Below the pieces are notes generated by a model. It saw only the letters and a program-made list of their open reading frames with translations, was not told the origin of the DNA and did not search any database. Positions 1 to 8,580 of a stretch of 64,000 nucleotides of DNA are shown piece by piece (the first letter of the stretch is position 1; every line of letters starts with the position of its first letter). The translations under genes were made by a program, and so were the position numbers. This stretch comes from a bacterium (GTDB lineage Bacteria > Bacillota > Clostridia > Lachnospirales > Lachnospiraceae). The stretch spans positions 1-64,000 of the forward strand of contig JAMPCE010000009.1 of NCBI GenBank assembly GCA_023666335.1, read 5' to 3'.

Positions 1-971
1 CGAAGTCCACCGAGAAGCTGTCATCCGGTTACAAGATCAACCGCGCGGCGGATGACGCGGCAGGGCTGTCCATTTCCGAGAAGATGCGCAGACAGGTAAG
101 AGGTCTGACACAGGCAGCGGCGAACGCACAGGACGGTATCAGTGTCGTGCAGACCGCAGAAGGTGCCCTCAACGAAGTTGAGGATATGCTCCAGAGAATG
201 AACGAGCTGGCTGTTAAGGGTGAGAACGGTACCCTGACCACCACGGAGCGTTCCGCTATTCAGTCTGAGATCAAACAGCTCATGAGTGAGGTCGATCGTG
301 TACAGAGTACGACAACTTTCAATGAGATGAACCTGCTCGATGGTAAGTTCATCAAAGGCTTGCAGGTAGGTGCGGAGGCTGGTCAGCACATTGACATCTC
401 CATTCGTAACATGAGTATGGCAGGTCTGGCAAATAAGATTGATTCGCTCTATGATCCGGTTATGTATACGGATTTGACCGCGAAAGATACCCCTTATGTT
501 GGAACCGACTATGGTAAGACTCTCACCAATAATACAGAGACTATCGTTGGTAAGATAAATACCACTGGAACGGCGACAACGTATGAGCCTGCGTTGATCA
601 AGACGAAGTATGGATCAACTGAGGCTACGACAATTTATGAGAAAGCTATGGATCTGACGGGCGGCAAGCCGGAGACGGTGTTTACGCAGGAAGACTTCAA
701 CGACCTGAACGCTTTCATTAAAGGCGCTATCACCCTGGTATCCATGCAGAGATCTGATCTCGGCGCGATCCAGAACCGTCTGGAGCACACGATCAACAAC
801 CTGGACAATATCACGGAGAATACGCAGTCCGCAGAGGCAGCGATCCGCGATACGGATATCGCTACGGAGATGGTACAGTTCTCCAACAACAATATCCTCC
901 AGCAGGCTGGTACGTCCATGCTGTCTCAGGCAAACCAGAGCAATCAGCTGGCACTGTCCTTACTCGGCTAA
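1..971 (+). CDS. Flagellin, 5' end outside the window
   Basis: Filament subunit of the bacterial flagellum, exported by the flagellar type III apparatus. The frame is open from base 3, so the start codon lies upstream; 322 residues are visible. The N-terminal D0/D1 helix signature is clear (KLSSGYKINRAADDAAGLSI followed by SEKMR), as is the C-terminal one (AIRDTDIATEMVQFSNNNIL and the LSQANQ...LSLLG end). The variable middle (about residues 125-225 of the visible part) is short, as in many Clostridia flagellins. The next gene is unrelated, and a strong hairpin terminator follows 50 bases after the stop, so this is probably the last gene of its transcript. Which flagellin paralogue it is cannot be told from the window. 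Confidence 0.96.
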   Translation, partial: KSTEKLSSGYKINRAADDAAGLSISEKMRRQVRGLTQAAANAQDGISVVQTAEGALNEVEDMLQRMNELAVKGENGTLTTTERSAIQSEIKQLMSEVDRVQSTTTFNEMNLLDGKFIKGLQVGAEAGQHIDISIRNMSMAGLANKIDSLYDPVMYTDLTAKDTPYVGTDYGKTLTNNTETIVGKINTTGTATTYEPALIKTKYGSTEATTIYEKAMDLTGGKPETVFTQEDFNDLNAFIKGAITLVSMQRSDLGAIQNRLEHTINNLDNITENTQSAEAAIRDTDIATEMVQFSNNNILQQAGTSMLSQANQSNQLALSLLG

Positions 972-1022
972 GATCGCCTGATGTAAGAACATTCGCTATA
1001 GGTAATGTTGTGTTTGGGAATG

Positions 1023-1052
1023 GCCGCATCCGAAAGGGTGCGGCTGTTTCTT
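1023..1052 (+). terminator. Rho-independent terminator after flagellin
   Basis: A 9-bp stem (1023-1031 with 1036-1044, one G-U pair) closes a GAAA tetraloop and is followed by a T-rich stretch. It lies just downstream of the flagellin stop. Confidence 0.85.
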
Positions 1053-1342
1053 TGCGGTTAAGATTTGGAAATGGAATGAGCGCGTGGATTTTTTTGGTAT
1101 ACGATATTTCGTATATTATTTTGTAAATATTCTATTGCATTGGAATGAAATCTATGATAAGATAGTCGCAAGCATAAATTTCTTTTTCATCAGTTAGTCT
1201 TTCAGTGTAAACTGTCAAATCATCTGAAATCAGAAAATCTATGCTTATATCCGGAATTAAAATATAGGCAGAAGATTTTTCGGGTGACCTTTTTGGATGC
1301 CTTCCCGGAAAGCGGATGCCGGAAAGGAGGACAGAATTTATC
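1053..1342. other. Intergenic region without a gene, with an AT-rich hairpin
   Basis: About 290 bases lie between the flagellin terminator and the coiled-coil gene. Two structures can be seen: a short palindrome near 1096 (TATACGATATTTCGTATA) and a hairpin at about 1234-1281 whose outer arms AAAATCT/AGATTTT are followed by a run of Ts. No convincing ORF is present. The only long ORF here, on the minus strand, is the antisense of the repeat gene that follows. Confidence 0.5.
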
Positions 1343-2086
1343 ATGAAGGGAGATGAGAGAATGACGGACAACGAGCTGCTGCTGGCGATGTCGAATATGA
1401 TGGATGAAAAAATAATTCCGATTCATAAGCGTCTCGACCGCATTGAGAATCGCCTTGAGCGGGTGGAAGGGAAGATCGTACAGATTGAGGACCGCCTGGA
1501 GCGGGTGGAAGGGAAAATCGTGCAGATTGAAGACCGCCTGGAACGGGTGGAAGAGAAGATCGTGCAGATTGAGGACCGCCTGGATCGAGTGGAAGAGAAG
1601 ATTGTACAGATTGAGGACCGCCTGGATCGGGTGGAAGAGAAGATTGTACAGATTGAGGACCGCCTGGATCGAGTGGAAAGTGATATCGAGCAGCTGAAAG
1701 TCAATCAGGAACGGATGGCTGGCGATGTCGAGCAGCTGAAAGTCAATCAGGAACGGATGGCGGGCGATATCGAGCAGCTGAAAGTCAATCAGGAACGGAT
1801 GGCTGGCGATATCAGGCAGCTGAAAATCAGTTATGTACGAATGGAAGCTGATATCGGGAGTGCAGAGAGTAAGATTGCGCAGATGGATGAGAGTCTGAAA
1901 TTGATAAGAGTCGATAAACTTGAAAATGATGTGATTCCCAGACTGCAAAACATTGAATCCTGTTATCTCGATACCTATCAGCGTTATATGAGTTATGGAG
2001 AAAAGATGGATGAAACGTTTGAAGACGTAGAAATGCTCAAAGAAACAGTGACCAGGCATAGTCAAAAATTACAGATGATTTCATAG
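1343..2086 (+). CDS. Coiled-coil protein built from 14-residue repeats
   Basis: A protein of 247 aa with no recognised catalytic domain. A short head (MTDNELLLAMSNMMDEKI) is followed by five 14-residue repeats of the type RLERVEGKIVQIED (DNA 1451-1660) and then three of the type DIEQLKVNQERMAG (1682-1807). Each unit is two heptads, giving one long charged coiled coil. No signal peptide or membrane segment is visible. A strong Shine-Dalgarno (AAAGGAGG, 1323-1330) precedes ATG 1343 with a long 12-nt gap. ATG 1361 also has GGGAGA in front and matches the start of similar Lachnospiraceae proteins known to me, so the start is uncertain. The repeats are nearly identical at DNA level, so copy number may change by recombination or slippage. 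The function is unknown; a scaffold-like role is only a guess. Confidence 0.8.
   Translation: MKGDERMTDNELLLAMSNMMDEKIIPIHKRLDRIENRLERVEGKIVQIEDRLERVEGKIVQIEDRLERVEEKIVQIEDRLDRVEEKIVQIEDRLDRVEEKIVQIEDRLDRVESDIEQLKVNQERMAGDVEQLKVNQERMAGDIEQLKVNQERMAGDIRQLKISYVRMEADIGSAESKIAQMDESLKLIRVDKLENDVIPRLQNIESCYLDTYQRYMSYGEKMDETFEDVEMLKETVTRHSQKLQMIS
1451..1807 (+). repeat. Two blocks of 42-bp tandem repeats within a gene
   Basis: Block A (1451-1660) has five 42-bp units and block B (1682-1807) has three. Both keep the reading frame, because 42 is a multiple of three. Within a block the units differ by only a few bases. Confidence 0.85.
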
Positions 2087-2122
2087 CGGGGTTGGACAGA
2101 AAGCTATGATTGGAACAAAGAG

Positions 2123-2150
2123 AAAAGGGAGCGGAATGGCTCCCTTTTGT
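2123..2150. terminator. Bidirectional terminator between convergent genes
   Basis: A perfect 10-bp stem (2123-2132 with 2139-2148) with A-rich and T-rich flanks lies between the convergent coiled-coil and M15 peptidase genes. It can serve both strands. Confidence 0.8.
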
Positions 2151-2165
2151 GTACTTTACAATATA

Positions 2166-3140
2166 TCAATCAAGTGTTTTCTGGAAATGCTGATAATCTT
2201 TCGTAGAGTTCCAATTCCCGCCCCAGGTAAAGCCGTGTTCGGTAAAGAGGCGGTAGCAGAGGTCGTTTTCATCGATCTTGTAGGGAAAGCTCTTGCTGCG
2301 GTCGGCGTAGATCTCGCTGCCGGGCGGAGAGATATAGTCGCTGCCGTCGCTGTTTCTGCCAAAGACGACATAAGGATTATAGTAGGGGTTTACGTCAATA
2401 GCAAGCCCGTAGGCGTGTTTGGAGAGATTGGTCGTGCCGTCCACCACCCGATAGTTGAAACAGGAGGTATTATTGTCTGACATGGAGGCGGTATCGTCGC
2501 CGTCATACGCATCGATCAGGCAGACGCGCTCAAGGCGGTAATCGTTTCGGTACAGTTCATAGAAAATTTCGACCATATCCTGCGCGACCGCCTGATTGCA
2601 GATCAGTTCGCCGATCTGCTCCTGACCATCAAAGTCAATGTATTTTAATCCCACATAGCGCAGGTCTTCATAGGGAACGGTACAGCCGCTCTCTGGGTAG
2701 GAGATGCCGGTGATCCGTTCTTTGACTGTATCAGTCAAAGGTTCATAAAAAAACCCCTCCTGATAGATTGTGCGATTGATATGAGCGGTCATGGTGTCTT
2801 TCTCCGCCTCCGTGATGTCACTCTTGCTATCAGGATATGCGGCGGAGTTGTCCGCTGTGTCAGCGTCTGTCAGTGCATGATCCGGCGTACTTTCGCCATT
2901 TTTTTCAAAATCTGACACATCTGTCGTTTGTGACACGGAAGAATTGACTGTATCAGTCAACACCTCCTCACCATCGGGAGCCTGTGTACCGTATGCCAGT
3001 TCCGGATTGTTGTGGGCATAGTCCGACAGCGTTTCCGAGCCTGTCAAGAAGCGCGCCAGAAAAGCGCAGATCAGGATGAGCGTGAGCAGAAAGAGGGCGG
3101 GGCCTGCGGCCTGCCGCAGCAGGGATTTGATATCGTGCAT
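2166..3140 (-). CDS. Membrane-anchored M15-family peptidase (D-Ala-D-Ala carboxypeptidase / L-Ala-D-Glu endopeptidase type)
   Basis: Zinc peptidase that should trim peptidoglycan stem peptides outside the cell. The 324-aa protein has one N-terminal membrane segment (about residues 13-33), an acidic Ser/Thr/Asp-rich linker to about residue 120, and a C-terminal M15 domain. The zinc site is visible as SKHAYGLAIDVNPYYNPYV (the His and the Asp) plus YQHF near the end for the second His. The start is supported by AAAGGA nine bases before the ATG. The gene stands alone between a shared terminator and the HigBA operon. It carries three copies of the interspersed TGAC-N7-GTCA palindrome (2622, 2722, 2944), two of which encode LTDTV. 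Whether it acts as a DD- or an LD-peptidase cannot be decided from sequence alone. Confidence 0.85.
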   Translation of the reverse strand: MHDIKSLLRQAAGPALFLLTLILICAFLARFLTGSETLSDYAHNNPELAYGTQAPDGEEVLTDTVNSSVSQTTDVSDFEKNGESTPDHALTDADTADNSAAYPDSKSDITEAEKDTMTAHINRTIYQEGFFYEPLTDTVKERITGISYPESGCTVPYEDLRYVGLKYIDFDGQEQIGELICNQAVAQDMVEIFYELYRNDYRLERVCLIDAYDGDDTASMSDNNTSCFNYRVVDGTTNLSKHAYGLAIDVNPYYNPYVVFGRNSDGSDYISPPGSEIYADRSKSFPYKIDENDLCYRLFTEHGFTWGGNWNSTKDYQHFQKTLD

Positions 3141-3189
3141 GATCTCATGTCCTTTCCCGTTGTTTCATAATGGGGCTTTTGATGATACA

Positions 3190-3483
3190 TTATTTAGGTG
3201 TTGCTTCCAGCGGCACAACAGCCAGCGTTTTTCCCAATGGGGCTAATACTTTTAGAATGGTTGTTAATTGCGGGTTGGTACTGCCCTTTTCCATTCTTGC
3301 AATGATGGGCTGCTTTACGCCGCTTAATTCTTCCAGTTTCTTTTGACTGATTCCTTTTTCCTGCCTTGCCTTGATCAGTTCCCCGATAATTGCCACGCGA
3401 AGATCACTTTCCACTATTTCCTCCGGCGTGAATAATTCTTTTCGTACATCATCCCAATTGCTGCCAATAGCACTATTATTCAT
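3190..3483 (-). CDS. higA: HigA-type antitoxin (XRE helix-turn-helix)
   Basis: A 97-aa DNA-binding antitoxin. The C-terminal half holds a Cro/C1-type helix-turn-helix ([20 protein letters not shown] then PIIARMEKG), as in HigA antitoxins. It is the second gene of a toxin-first pair and overlaps the toxin gene by 8 bases, so the two are translated together. In the HigBA family the antitoxin neutralises the toxin and represses the shared promoter. A perfect palindrome covering the -35 box of that promoter (3874-3899) is the likely operator. Confidence 0.88.
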   Translation of the reverse strand: MNNSAIGSNWDDVRKELFTPEEIVESDLRVAIIGELIKARQEKGISQKKLEELSGVKQPIIARMEKGSTNPQLTTILKVLAPLGKTLAVVPLEATPK

Positions 3484-3838
3484 TGTTTAGGCCCCTTTCT
3501 TTTAAGTCTGCCAGTTCACGCTTTGCCTTTTTTATTTCTCTGGCTGGTGTTTTCTGGGTCTTTTTCATAAACTGGTGAAGCATTACAAAACTGCCTTTTT
3601 CCCATGCGACAAATAAAATTCTGTCTCGTAAGGGCCGCAATTCCCATATATCGCCGTCCAGATGTTTTATATATGGCTCTCCGACAGCAATACCGTGAAG
3701 TCTTAAAGCCTCGATATAATCTTGTATTTTGTTAAGTTTTATGCGGCTGTCTTTATCCCTTTTATTTGCAAGCTTTCTCATATAGTCGATTACCGGCTCT
3801 TTCCCGCTCCTGTCTCTGTAAAAATGTATCTGATACAA
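3476..3838 (-). CDS. higB: HigB-like RelE-superfamily toxin (phage Gp49-like)
   Basis: A 120-aa protein of the HigB/Gp49-like group of the RelE/ParE superfamily, which usually cleaves mRNA on the ribosome. Supporting segments are the N-terminal strand [15 protein letters not shown], the core [13 protein letters not shown] and [20 protein letters not shown], followed by a basic C-terminal helix. The start codon is TTG at 3838, ten bases after AGGAGG. The order is toxin before antitoxin, as in higBA. The operon has its own near-consensus promoter. Activity as a toxin is inferred from the family. Confidence 0.85.
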   Translation of the reverse strand: MYQIHFYRDRSGKEPVIDYMRKLANKRDKDSRIKLNKIQDYIEALRLHGIAVGEPYIKHLDGDIWELRPLRDRILFVAWEKGSFVMLHQFMKKTQKTPAREIKKAKRELADLKERGLNNE

Positions 3839-3863
3839 GGTTATTATTCCTCCTGTATAGAAT

Positions 3864-3899
3864 AGTATACTTAAAAGTTATTGCCGCGTCAATAACTTT
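3864..3899 (-). promoter_or_regulatory. higBA promoter with palindromic operator
   Basis: On the minus strand TTGACG (3892-3887) and TATACT (3869-3864) are 17 bases apart. A perfect inverted repeat, AAAGTTATTG-N6-CAATAACTTT (3874-3899), covers the -35 box and part of the spacer, a good position for autorepression by the antitoxin. Confidence 0.8.
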
Positions 3900-3994
3900 C
3901 TGGTTATTATTAGCGGAAAATCTTGTATTTTATATGGAAATCTAGTAGAATAGGCGGTGGCGGAAGTCACGCCGCAAAAAGTGAGAAAACAACT

Positions 3995-4834
3995 ATGGGA
4001 ATCATAAGGGCAGACAAACTGACATTTGAATATATACGCCGTGACGAAGAGGGCAATGTGGAGGGCATCACCCGCGCCGTAGACGAAGTGGATCTCGATG
4101 TAAAGCAGGGCGAGTTCATTGCGATCCTGGGGCACAACGGTTCCGGAAAATCGACCCTGGCAAAACACATCAACGCCATCCTCTATCCAACGGAGGGGAC
4201 GGTCTGGGTGGACGGCATGGATACGCAGGATGAAGCGCATCTCTGGGATATCCGCAGTGAGGCGGGAATGGTCTTCCAGAATCCGGATAATCAGATCATC
4301 GGTCAGGTGGTGGAGGAGGATGTAGGCTTTGGTCCGGAGAACATGGGCGTTCCCACGAAAGAGATCTGGGAGCGTGTGGAGGAGAGCCTGAAAGCGGTGG
4401 GGATGTACCAGTACCGCAAGCATTCGCCCAACAAACTTTCGGGTGGGCAGAAACAGCGCGTTTCCATCGCGGGGGTCATTGCGATGCACCCGAAATGTAT
4501 CATTCTCGACGAGCCGACGGCGATGCTGGATCCGAACGGGCGCAGGGAAGTGATACGGGCGGTGCGGGCGTTAAACGATGTGGAAGGCATCACGGTGGTA
4601 TTGATCACACATTATATGGAAGAGATCGTTCATGCGGATATGGTTTATGTGATGGACCGGGGACGGATCGCTATGGAGGGAACGCCGCGGGAGATCTTTT
4701 CGCGGGTGGAGGAGTTACAGGAGCTGCGGCTCGATGTGCCGCAGGTGACGCTCTTAGCTTACGAGCTGAAACAGCGGGGCGTGAATCTGCCGGACGGCAT
4801 TTTGACGATAGAGGAGCTGGTGCGATGCCTTTGA
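3995..4834 (+). CDS. ecfA1: Energy-coupling factor transporter ATPase EcfA1
   Basis: One of the two ATPases of a group II ECF vitamin transporter. The 279-aa protein has Walker A (GHNGSGKST), a Q-loop in FQNPDNQI typical of EcfA1, the ABC signature LSGGQKQRV, Walker [13 protein letters not shown] and a switch His in LITHYMEE. The frame stays open upstream to 3923, but the family N-terminus corresponds to ATG 3995 ([16 protein letters not shown]). It overlaps ecfA2 by 10 bases and ecfT follows. No substrate-binding S component is adjacent, so the module is probably shared by unlinked S proteins, as in other Firmicutes; thiT at 61 kb is one candidate. Confidence 0.93.
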   Translation: MGIIRADKLTFEYIRRDEEGNVEGITRAVDEVDLDVKQGEFIAILGHNGSGKSTLAKHINAILYPTEGTVWVDGMDTQDEAHLWDIRSEAGMVFQNPDNQIIGQVVEEDVGFGPENMGVPTKEIWERVEESLKAVGMYQYRKHSPNKLSGGQKQRVSIAGVIAMHPKCIILDEPTAMLDPNGRREVIRAVRALNDVEGITVVLITHYMEEIVHADMVYVMDRGRIAMEGTPREIFSRVEELQELRLDVPQVTLLAYELKQRGVNLPDGILTIEELVRCL

Positions 4835-5667
4835 TTTTAGATCATGTCAATTACAGTTATGGGGATGATACGGCGCTTGCGGTACACGCGTTAAAAGATG
4901 TCAGTCTGGTGATTCCGGACGGGCAGTTCATCGGTCTGATCGGGCACACGGGTTCCGGGAAATCGACGCTGGTACAGCACCTAAACGGTCTGTTGAAACC
5001 GACGAGCGGCGCCATCTACTATAACGGCGAGGACATTCACGATAAGGATTATGATAAGAAGAAACTGCGGAGCAAGGTCGGTCTTGTCTTTCAGTATCCG
5101 GAGCACCAGCTTTTTGAGATCGACGTCTTCAAGGATGTGTGCTTTGGACCGAAAAATCTGGGACTTTCTCAGAAAGAGGCGGAACTTCGCGCCTACGCGG
5201 CATTAAAGCAGGCGGGCATTGCGGATGAATATTTTTATCAGTCGCCCTTTGACCTCTCCGGCGGGCAGAAGCGCCGGGTGGCGATCGCGGGAGTGCTTGC
5301 CATGAAGCCGGAGGTGCTGGTGCTCGACGAGCCGACGGCAGGACTTGACCCCAAAGGACGGGACGAGATCCTGGATCAGATCGCCAAATTGAAAGAGGAA
5401 ACGGGGATCACGGTGATCCTGGTCTCTCACAGCATGGAGGATGTGGCAAGATATGTGGAGCGGATCATTGTGATGAACGAGGGGAGCGTCCTCTTTGACG
5501 ATGCGCCGCGGGAAGTCTTCCGGCATTACCGCAAATTGGAAGAAGTAGGACTTGCGGCGCCGCAGGTGACTTATATCATGCAGGCGCTTGCGCAGAAAGG
5601 CATGAAAGTGGACACTTCGGTGACGACGATCGGCGAGGCAGTCGAGGAGATTCTAAAAGCATTGTAA
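4825..5667 (+). CDS. ecfA2: Energy-coupling factor transporter ATPase EcfA2
   Basis: Second ATPase of the ECF module, 280 aa. It has Walker [10 protein letters not shown], the Q-loop [10 protein letters not shown] characteristic of EcfA2, the signature [13 protein letters not shown], Walker [14 protein letters not shown] and switch His LVSHSMEDV. The start used is ATG 4825, inside the last codons of ecfA1 (10-base overlap); the longer open frame back to 4495 is only a shadow of ecfA1. EcfA1 and EcfA2 form the heterodimer that drives the EcfT scaffold. Confidence 0.93.
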   Translation: MPLILDHVNYSYGDDTALAVHALKDVSLVIPDGQFIGLIGHTGSGKSTLVQHLNGLLKPTSGAIYYNGEDIHDKDYDKKKLRSKVGLVFQYPEHQLFEIDVFKDVCFGPKNLGLSQKEAELRAYAALKQAGIADEYFYQSPFDLSGGQKRRVAIAGVLAMKPEVLVLDEPTAGLDPKGRDEILDQIAKLKEETGITVILVSHSMEDVARYVERIIVMNEGSVLFDDAPREVFRHYRKLEEVGLAAPQVTYIMQALAQKGMKVDTSVTTIGEAVEEILKAL

Positions 5668-5692
5668 CAAGTTATTCGGGTAGGATGGAAAC

Positions 5693-6493
5693 ATGATACG
5701 AGATATTACACTGGGCCAGTATTATCAGACGGAATCCGTCATTCATAAATTGGACCCGCGCGTGAAGCTGGTAGCGACGATAGGCTTTATCATCTCGCTC
5801 TTTGTCGTGGACAGTTGGGTGGGATACGCCGTTGCAGCCGTCTTTCTGGCGGTCATGATCAAATTGTCAAAGGTTCCTTTCCGCTTCATGGTAAAAGGAA
5901 TGAAAGCGATCGTCATGATCCTGATGATCACGGTGGTCTTCAATCTCTTTCTGACGCCGGGAGAGCCGCTTGTCACGTTCTGGAAGTTCGCGATCACGAA
6001 AGAGGGCGCGCGGATCGCCGTGATGATGGCGGTGCGGCTGTCGTTTCTCATCGTCGGTTCTTCGCTGATGACGCTGACGACTACGCCGAATAGTCTGACG
6101 GACGGCATGGAAAAATTGATGGGTCCCTTAAAATATATCAAGGTGCCCGTGCATGAGGTTGCCATGATGATGTCCATCGCCCTGCGCTTTATCCCGATTC
6201 TTCTGGAGGAGACGGATAAGATCATGAAAGCGCAGATCGCGCGCGGCGCGGATTTTGAGAGCGGGAATCTGATCAAAAAGGCAAAGGCTATGGTGCCGAT
6301 CCTGGTGCCGCTGTTTATCGCGGCTTTCCGTCGGGCAAACGATTTGGCGATGGCGATGGAGGCAAGGTGCTACCGGGGCGGAGAGCATCGGACAAAGATG
6401 AAACCCCTGCAATATCATGCGGCGGACCGGATCGCTTATCTGGTACTGCTTCTGTATGTGGCGGGATGCGTGGCGATAAGGGTGTGGCTGTGA
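5693..6493 (+). CDS. ecfT: Energy-coupling factor transporter transmembrane protein EcfT
   Basis: A 266-aa integral membrane scaffold that couples the two ATPases to an S component. The N-terminus (ITLGQYYQTESVIHKLDPRV) matches EcfT. Several hydrophobic helices follow at about residues 25-60, 65-85, 105-130 and 240-262. The cytoplasmic coupling region contains ARGADF and the second Ala-Arg-x motif MEARCYRGG, which dock into the ATPases. It lies 25 bases after ecfA2, so it is co-transcribed. truA follows at 56 bases, an arrangement common in Firmicutes. Confidence 0.93.
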   Translation: MIRDITLGQYYQTESVIHKLDPRVKLVATIGFIISLFVVDSWVGYAVAAVFLAVMIKLSKVPFRFMVKGMKAIVMILMITVVFNLFLTPGEPLVTFWKFAITKEGARIAVMMAVRLSFLIVGSSLMTLTTTPNSLTDGMEKLMGPLKYIKVPVHEVAMMMSIALRFIPILLEETDKIMKAQIARGADFESGNLIKKAKAMVPILVPLFIAAFRRANDLAMAMEARCYRGGEHRTKMKPLQYHAADRIAYLVLLLYVAGCVAIRVWL

Positions 6494-6549
6494 GTCTTGC
6501 AGGATGATGACGGTCTTGTGCGGAGTGTTCGAAGCGGAAAGTGTAGAAG

Positions 6550-7386
6550 ATGAAACGAGTTATGTTAACCGTAGCATACGACGGAACGGCGTATAAAGGC
6601 TGGCAGTTACAGGCAGGCGCGGAAACGATCGAGAGCGTTTTGAACCGCTGTCTGTCCGAGCTGACGGGGGAGACGGTGGAAGTGATCGGCGCAAGCCGCA
6701 CCGATTCCGGCGTACACGCGCTGGGGAATGTGGCGGTGTTTGACACGGAAAGCCCGATCCCGGCGGAAAAGTTTTCCTACGCGCTGAATCAGCGGCTGCC
6801 GGAGGATATCCGGATCCGCGGTTCCAAAGAGGTGGCGGCGGACTTTCATCCAAGGCGCTGTGAGAGTATCAAAACCTACGAGTACCGGATCTGTAACGCA
6901 GCCTTTCCCCTGCCGACCAGGCGGCTCTACGCGCATTTTACTTATGTGCCGCTCGATGTGGATCTCATGCGGCAGGCGGCGGCTTATCTGGTGGGCGAGC
7001 ATGATTTTAAGAGTTTTTGCAGCGCGGATACCCAGGCGAAGACGACCGTGCGGAAAATTGAGACGATCGAGGTGCGGGAGGAGCCGCTTGCAGATAGCGG
7101 TACGGCAATGACGCTTGTTACGGCAAACGACGCCGAAAAGCATATTTTCCCGGAGCGGGAGATCGTGATTTGCGTGAGAGGGAGAGGTTTCCTCTATAAT
7201 ATGGTAAGGATCATTGCGGGGACGCTGATGGAAGCCGGAAGAGGGCAGATACCGCCTGAGCGGGTCGGGGAGATTCTCCTTGCCTGCGACAGACAGGCGG
7301 CGGGGCCGACGGCTCCTGCCTGCGGATTGACGCTCATCGGCTATGAATTTTTGGAAAAACCTGTTGACACGCGCGGAACCGTATAA
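6550..7386 (+). CDS. truA: tRNA pseudouridine synthase A
   Basis: Isomerises uridines 38-40 in the anticodon arm of tRNAs to pseudouridine. The 278-aa protein shows the family start MKRVMLTVAYDGTAYKGWQL, the catalytic Asp in GASRTDSGVHA (about residue 52), SYALNQRLPEDI and the C-terminal FLYNMVRIIAGTL. It sits between ecfT and the rplM-rpsI operon, the usual Firmicute order (ecf-truA-rplM-rpsI). The promoter of rplM overlaps its last codons. Confidence 0.95.
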   Translation: MKRVMLTVAYDGTAYKGWQLQAGAETIESVLNRCLSELTGETVEVIGASRTDSGVHALGNVAVFDTESPIPAEKFSYALNQRLPEDIRIRGSKEVAADFHPRRCESIKTYEYRICNAAFPLPTRRLYAHFTYVPLDVDLMRQAAAYLVGEHDFKSFCSADTQAKTTVRKIETIEVREEPLADSGTAMTLVTANDAEKHIFPEREIVICVRGRGFLYNMVRIIAGTLMEAGRGQIPPERVGEILLACDRQAAGPTAPACGLTLIGYEFLEKPVDTRGTV

Positions 7387-7392
7387 TATAAT
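7364..7392 (+). promoter_or_regulatory. Promoter of rplM-rpsI
   Basis: TTGACA (7364-7369) and TATAAT (7387-7392) are separated by 17 bases, a perfect sigma-A consensus. It lies across the end of truA. Confidence 0.88.
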
Positions 7393-7416
7393 AGGTAACT
7401 GTGACGAATTGTTTAT

Positions 7417-7448
7417 AAATGTCTGACCAAAGCCCCGGCGAGACATTT
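7417..7448 (+). promoter_or_regulatory. Leader hairpin before rplM, candidate L13 autoregulatory leader
   Basis: Perfect 8-bp arms AAATGTCT/AGACATTT enclose a 16-base loop in the 5' UTR of rplM. Firmicute rplM leaders are known to be structured and are proposed L13-binding elements. The match to a specific leader family is inferred from position and shape only. Confidence 0.5.
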
Positions 7449-7477
7449 GAAACAGAAAGATTGGATGGAGGAATATC

Positions 7478-7906
7478 ATGAAAACTTTTATGGCAAGCCC
7501 GGCTACGATCGAGAGAAAATGGTATGTAGTCGATGCAACGGATATGACGCTCGGACGTTTGGCTTCTGAGGTTTCCAAAGTGCTCAGAGGCAAGAATAAG
7601 CCGATCTTTACCCCGCATATTGACACGGGTGACTATGTGATCGTGGTCAATGCGGAGAAGGTGAAAGTGACAGGCAAGAAGTTAGACCAGAAGATCTACT
7701 ATCATCACTCCGATTATGTGGGCGGAATGAAAGAGACCACCCTGCGGCAGATGTTACAGAGACATCCCGAGAGAGTTGTTGAGCACGCAGTCAGGGGAAT
7801 GCTTCCCAAGGGACCGCTCGGCAGACAGATGTACAAGAAACTTTTCGTGTATGTGGGACCTGAGCACAAGCAGGCGGCGCAGAAACCCGAAGTTTTAACA
7901 TTTTAA
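7478..7906 (+). CDS. rplM: 50S ribosomal protein L13
   Basis: A 142-aa large-subunit protein. Family sequences are clear throughout: [32 protein letters not shown], the [11 protein letters not shown] motif, [15 protein letters not shown] and [17 protein letters not shown]. It has full length and a strong RBS (GGATGGAGG). It is the first gene of the rplM-rpsI operon, transcribed from a consensus promoter through a structured leader; rpsI follows after 17 bases. Confidence 0.98.
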   Translation: MKTFMASPATIERKWYVVDATDMTLGRLASEVSKVLRGKNKPIFTPHIDTGDYVIVVNAEKVKVTGKKLDQKIYYHHSDYVGGMKETTLRQMLQRHPERVVEHAVRGMLPKGPLGRQMYKKLFVYVGPEHKQAAQKPEVLTF

Positions 7907-7923
7907 GAAAGGGATAAGGAATC

Positions 7924-8328
7924 ATGGCTAAAGCAGATAAATCAGCAAAGTATTACGGAACCGGCAGAAGAAAGAAATCGATCGCCAGAGTATTTTTAAT
8001 GCCCGGCAAGGGTCAGATCACCATCAATAAGAGAGACATCGACGATTACTTTGGTCTTGAGACGTTGAAAGTGATCGTGCGCCAGCCTCTTGCGGCGACT
8101 GATACGGCGGATAAGTTCGATGCGGTCATCACCGTAAAGGGCGGCGGCTACACGGGACAGGCGGGCGCTGTGAGACACGGTATCGCGAGAGCGCTGCTCC
8201 AGGCGGATCCCGACTACAGACCGACCTTAAAGAAAGCGGGATATCTCACCAGAGATCCTCGTATGAAAGAGAGAAAGAAATACGGCTTAAAGGCGGCAAG
8301 AAGAGCGCCGCAGTTCTCGAAGAGATAA
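7924..8328 (+). CDS. rpsI: 30S ribosomal protein S9
   Basis: A 134-aa small-subunit protein whose C-terminal tail reaches the P-site tRNA. Diagnostic parts are [40 protein letters not shown] and the basic end [16 protein letters not shown]. It is the second gene of the rplM-rpsI operon, and a good terminator follows. Confidence 0.98.
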   Translation: MAKADKSAKYYGTGRRKKSIARVFLMPGKGQITINKRDIDDYFGLETLKVIVRQPLAATDTADKFDAVITVKGGGYTGQAGAVRHGIARALLQADPDYRPTLKKAGYLTRDPRMKERKKYGLKAARRAPQFSKR

Positions 8329-8345
8329 GCGTATCTGCGAATCAC

Positions 8346-8383
8346 AAAGCCCCGGATGTTTGCGCATCTATGGGGCTTTTTCG
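8346..8383 (+). terminator. Terminator after rpsI
   Basis: Arms AAAGCCCC (8346-8353) and GGGGCTTT (8372-8379), with an inner GATG/CATC extension, are followed by a T run. Confidence 0.82.
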
Positions 8384-8400
8384 ATATATGTGGAGGAATT

Positions 8401-8580
8401 ATGTGCGACGTAAAAAAATATGAAAAAATCTTTGAAGAAATTAAAATTCTTCAGCCGGAGGATACGTTACAGCTTGCATTGGAAGCGGAAACGGAAGAAC
8501 AGAGGGATTTTTATGAGATGGTTGGTGATTTCCTGCTGCAAAAAAAACAGCGTCAGGTGATTGAAAGGAATCTTTTTTAG
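8401..8580 (+). CDS. 59-aa protein, candidate antitoxin partner of the zeta-like kinase
   Basis: A small acidic, helical protein of 59 aa (starts MCDVKKYEKIFEEIKIL) with no signal peptide or membrane segment. ATG 8401 has GGAGG just upstream. Its stop codon shares one base with the GTG start of the following zeta-like gene, so the two are translationally coupled. The size, order and coupling resemble an antitoxin-toxin pair, and the local sequence is more AT-rich than the ribosomal genes next to it. I recognise no named antitoxin family, so the role is an inference from context. Confidence 0.6.
   Translation: MCDVKKYEKIFEEIKILQPEDTLQLALEAETEEQRDFYEMVGDFLLQKKQRQVIERNLF

Noticed and set aside
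1451-1807. Regular repeats that could suggest a CRISPR array
   Set aside because: The units are directly adjacent without spacers and encode an in-frame coiled coil.
2047-2062. TGAC-N8-GTCA in the coiled-coil gene as a further palindrome copy
   Set aside because: The spacing differs by one base from the repeated N7 class, and a single N8 hit is what chance predicts.
1220-2065. A 281-codon minus-strand ORF with repeats
   Set aside because: It is the antisense of the coiled-coil gene; its repeats mirror the sense repeats, and it has no RBS.
4495-4824. N-terminal extension of ecfA2 by 110 codons
   Set aside because: This stretch is an out-of-frame reading of ecfA1; the family start is ATG 4825.
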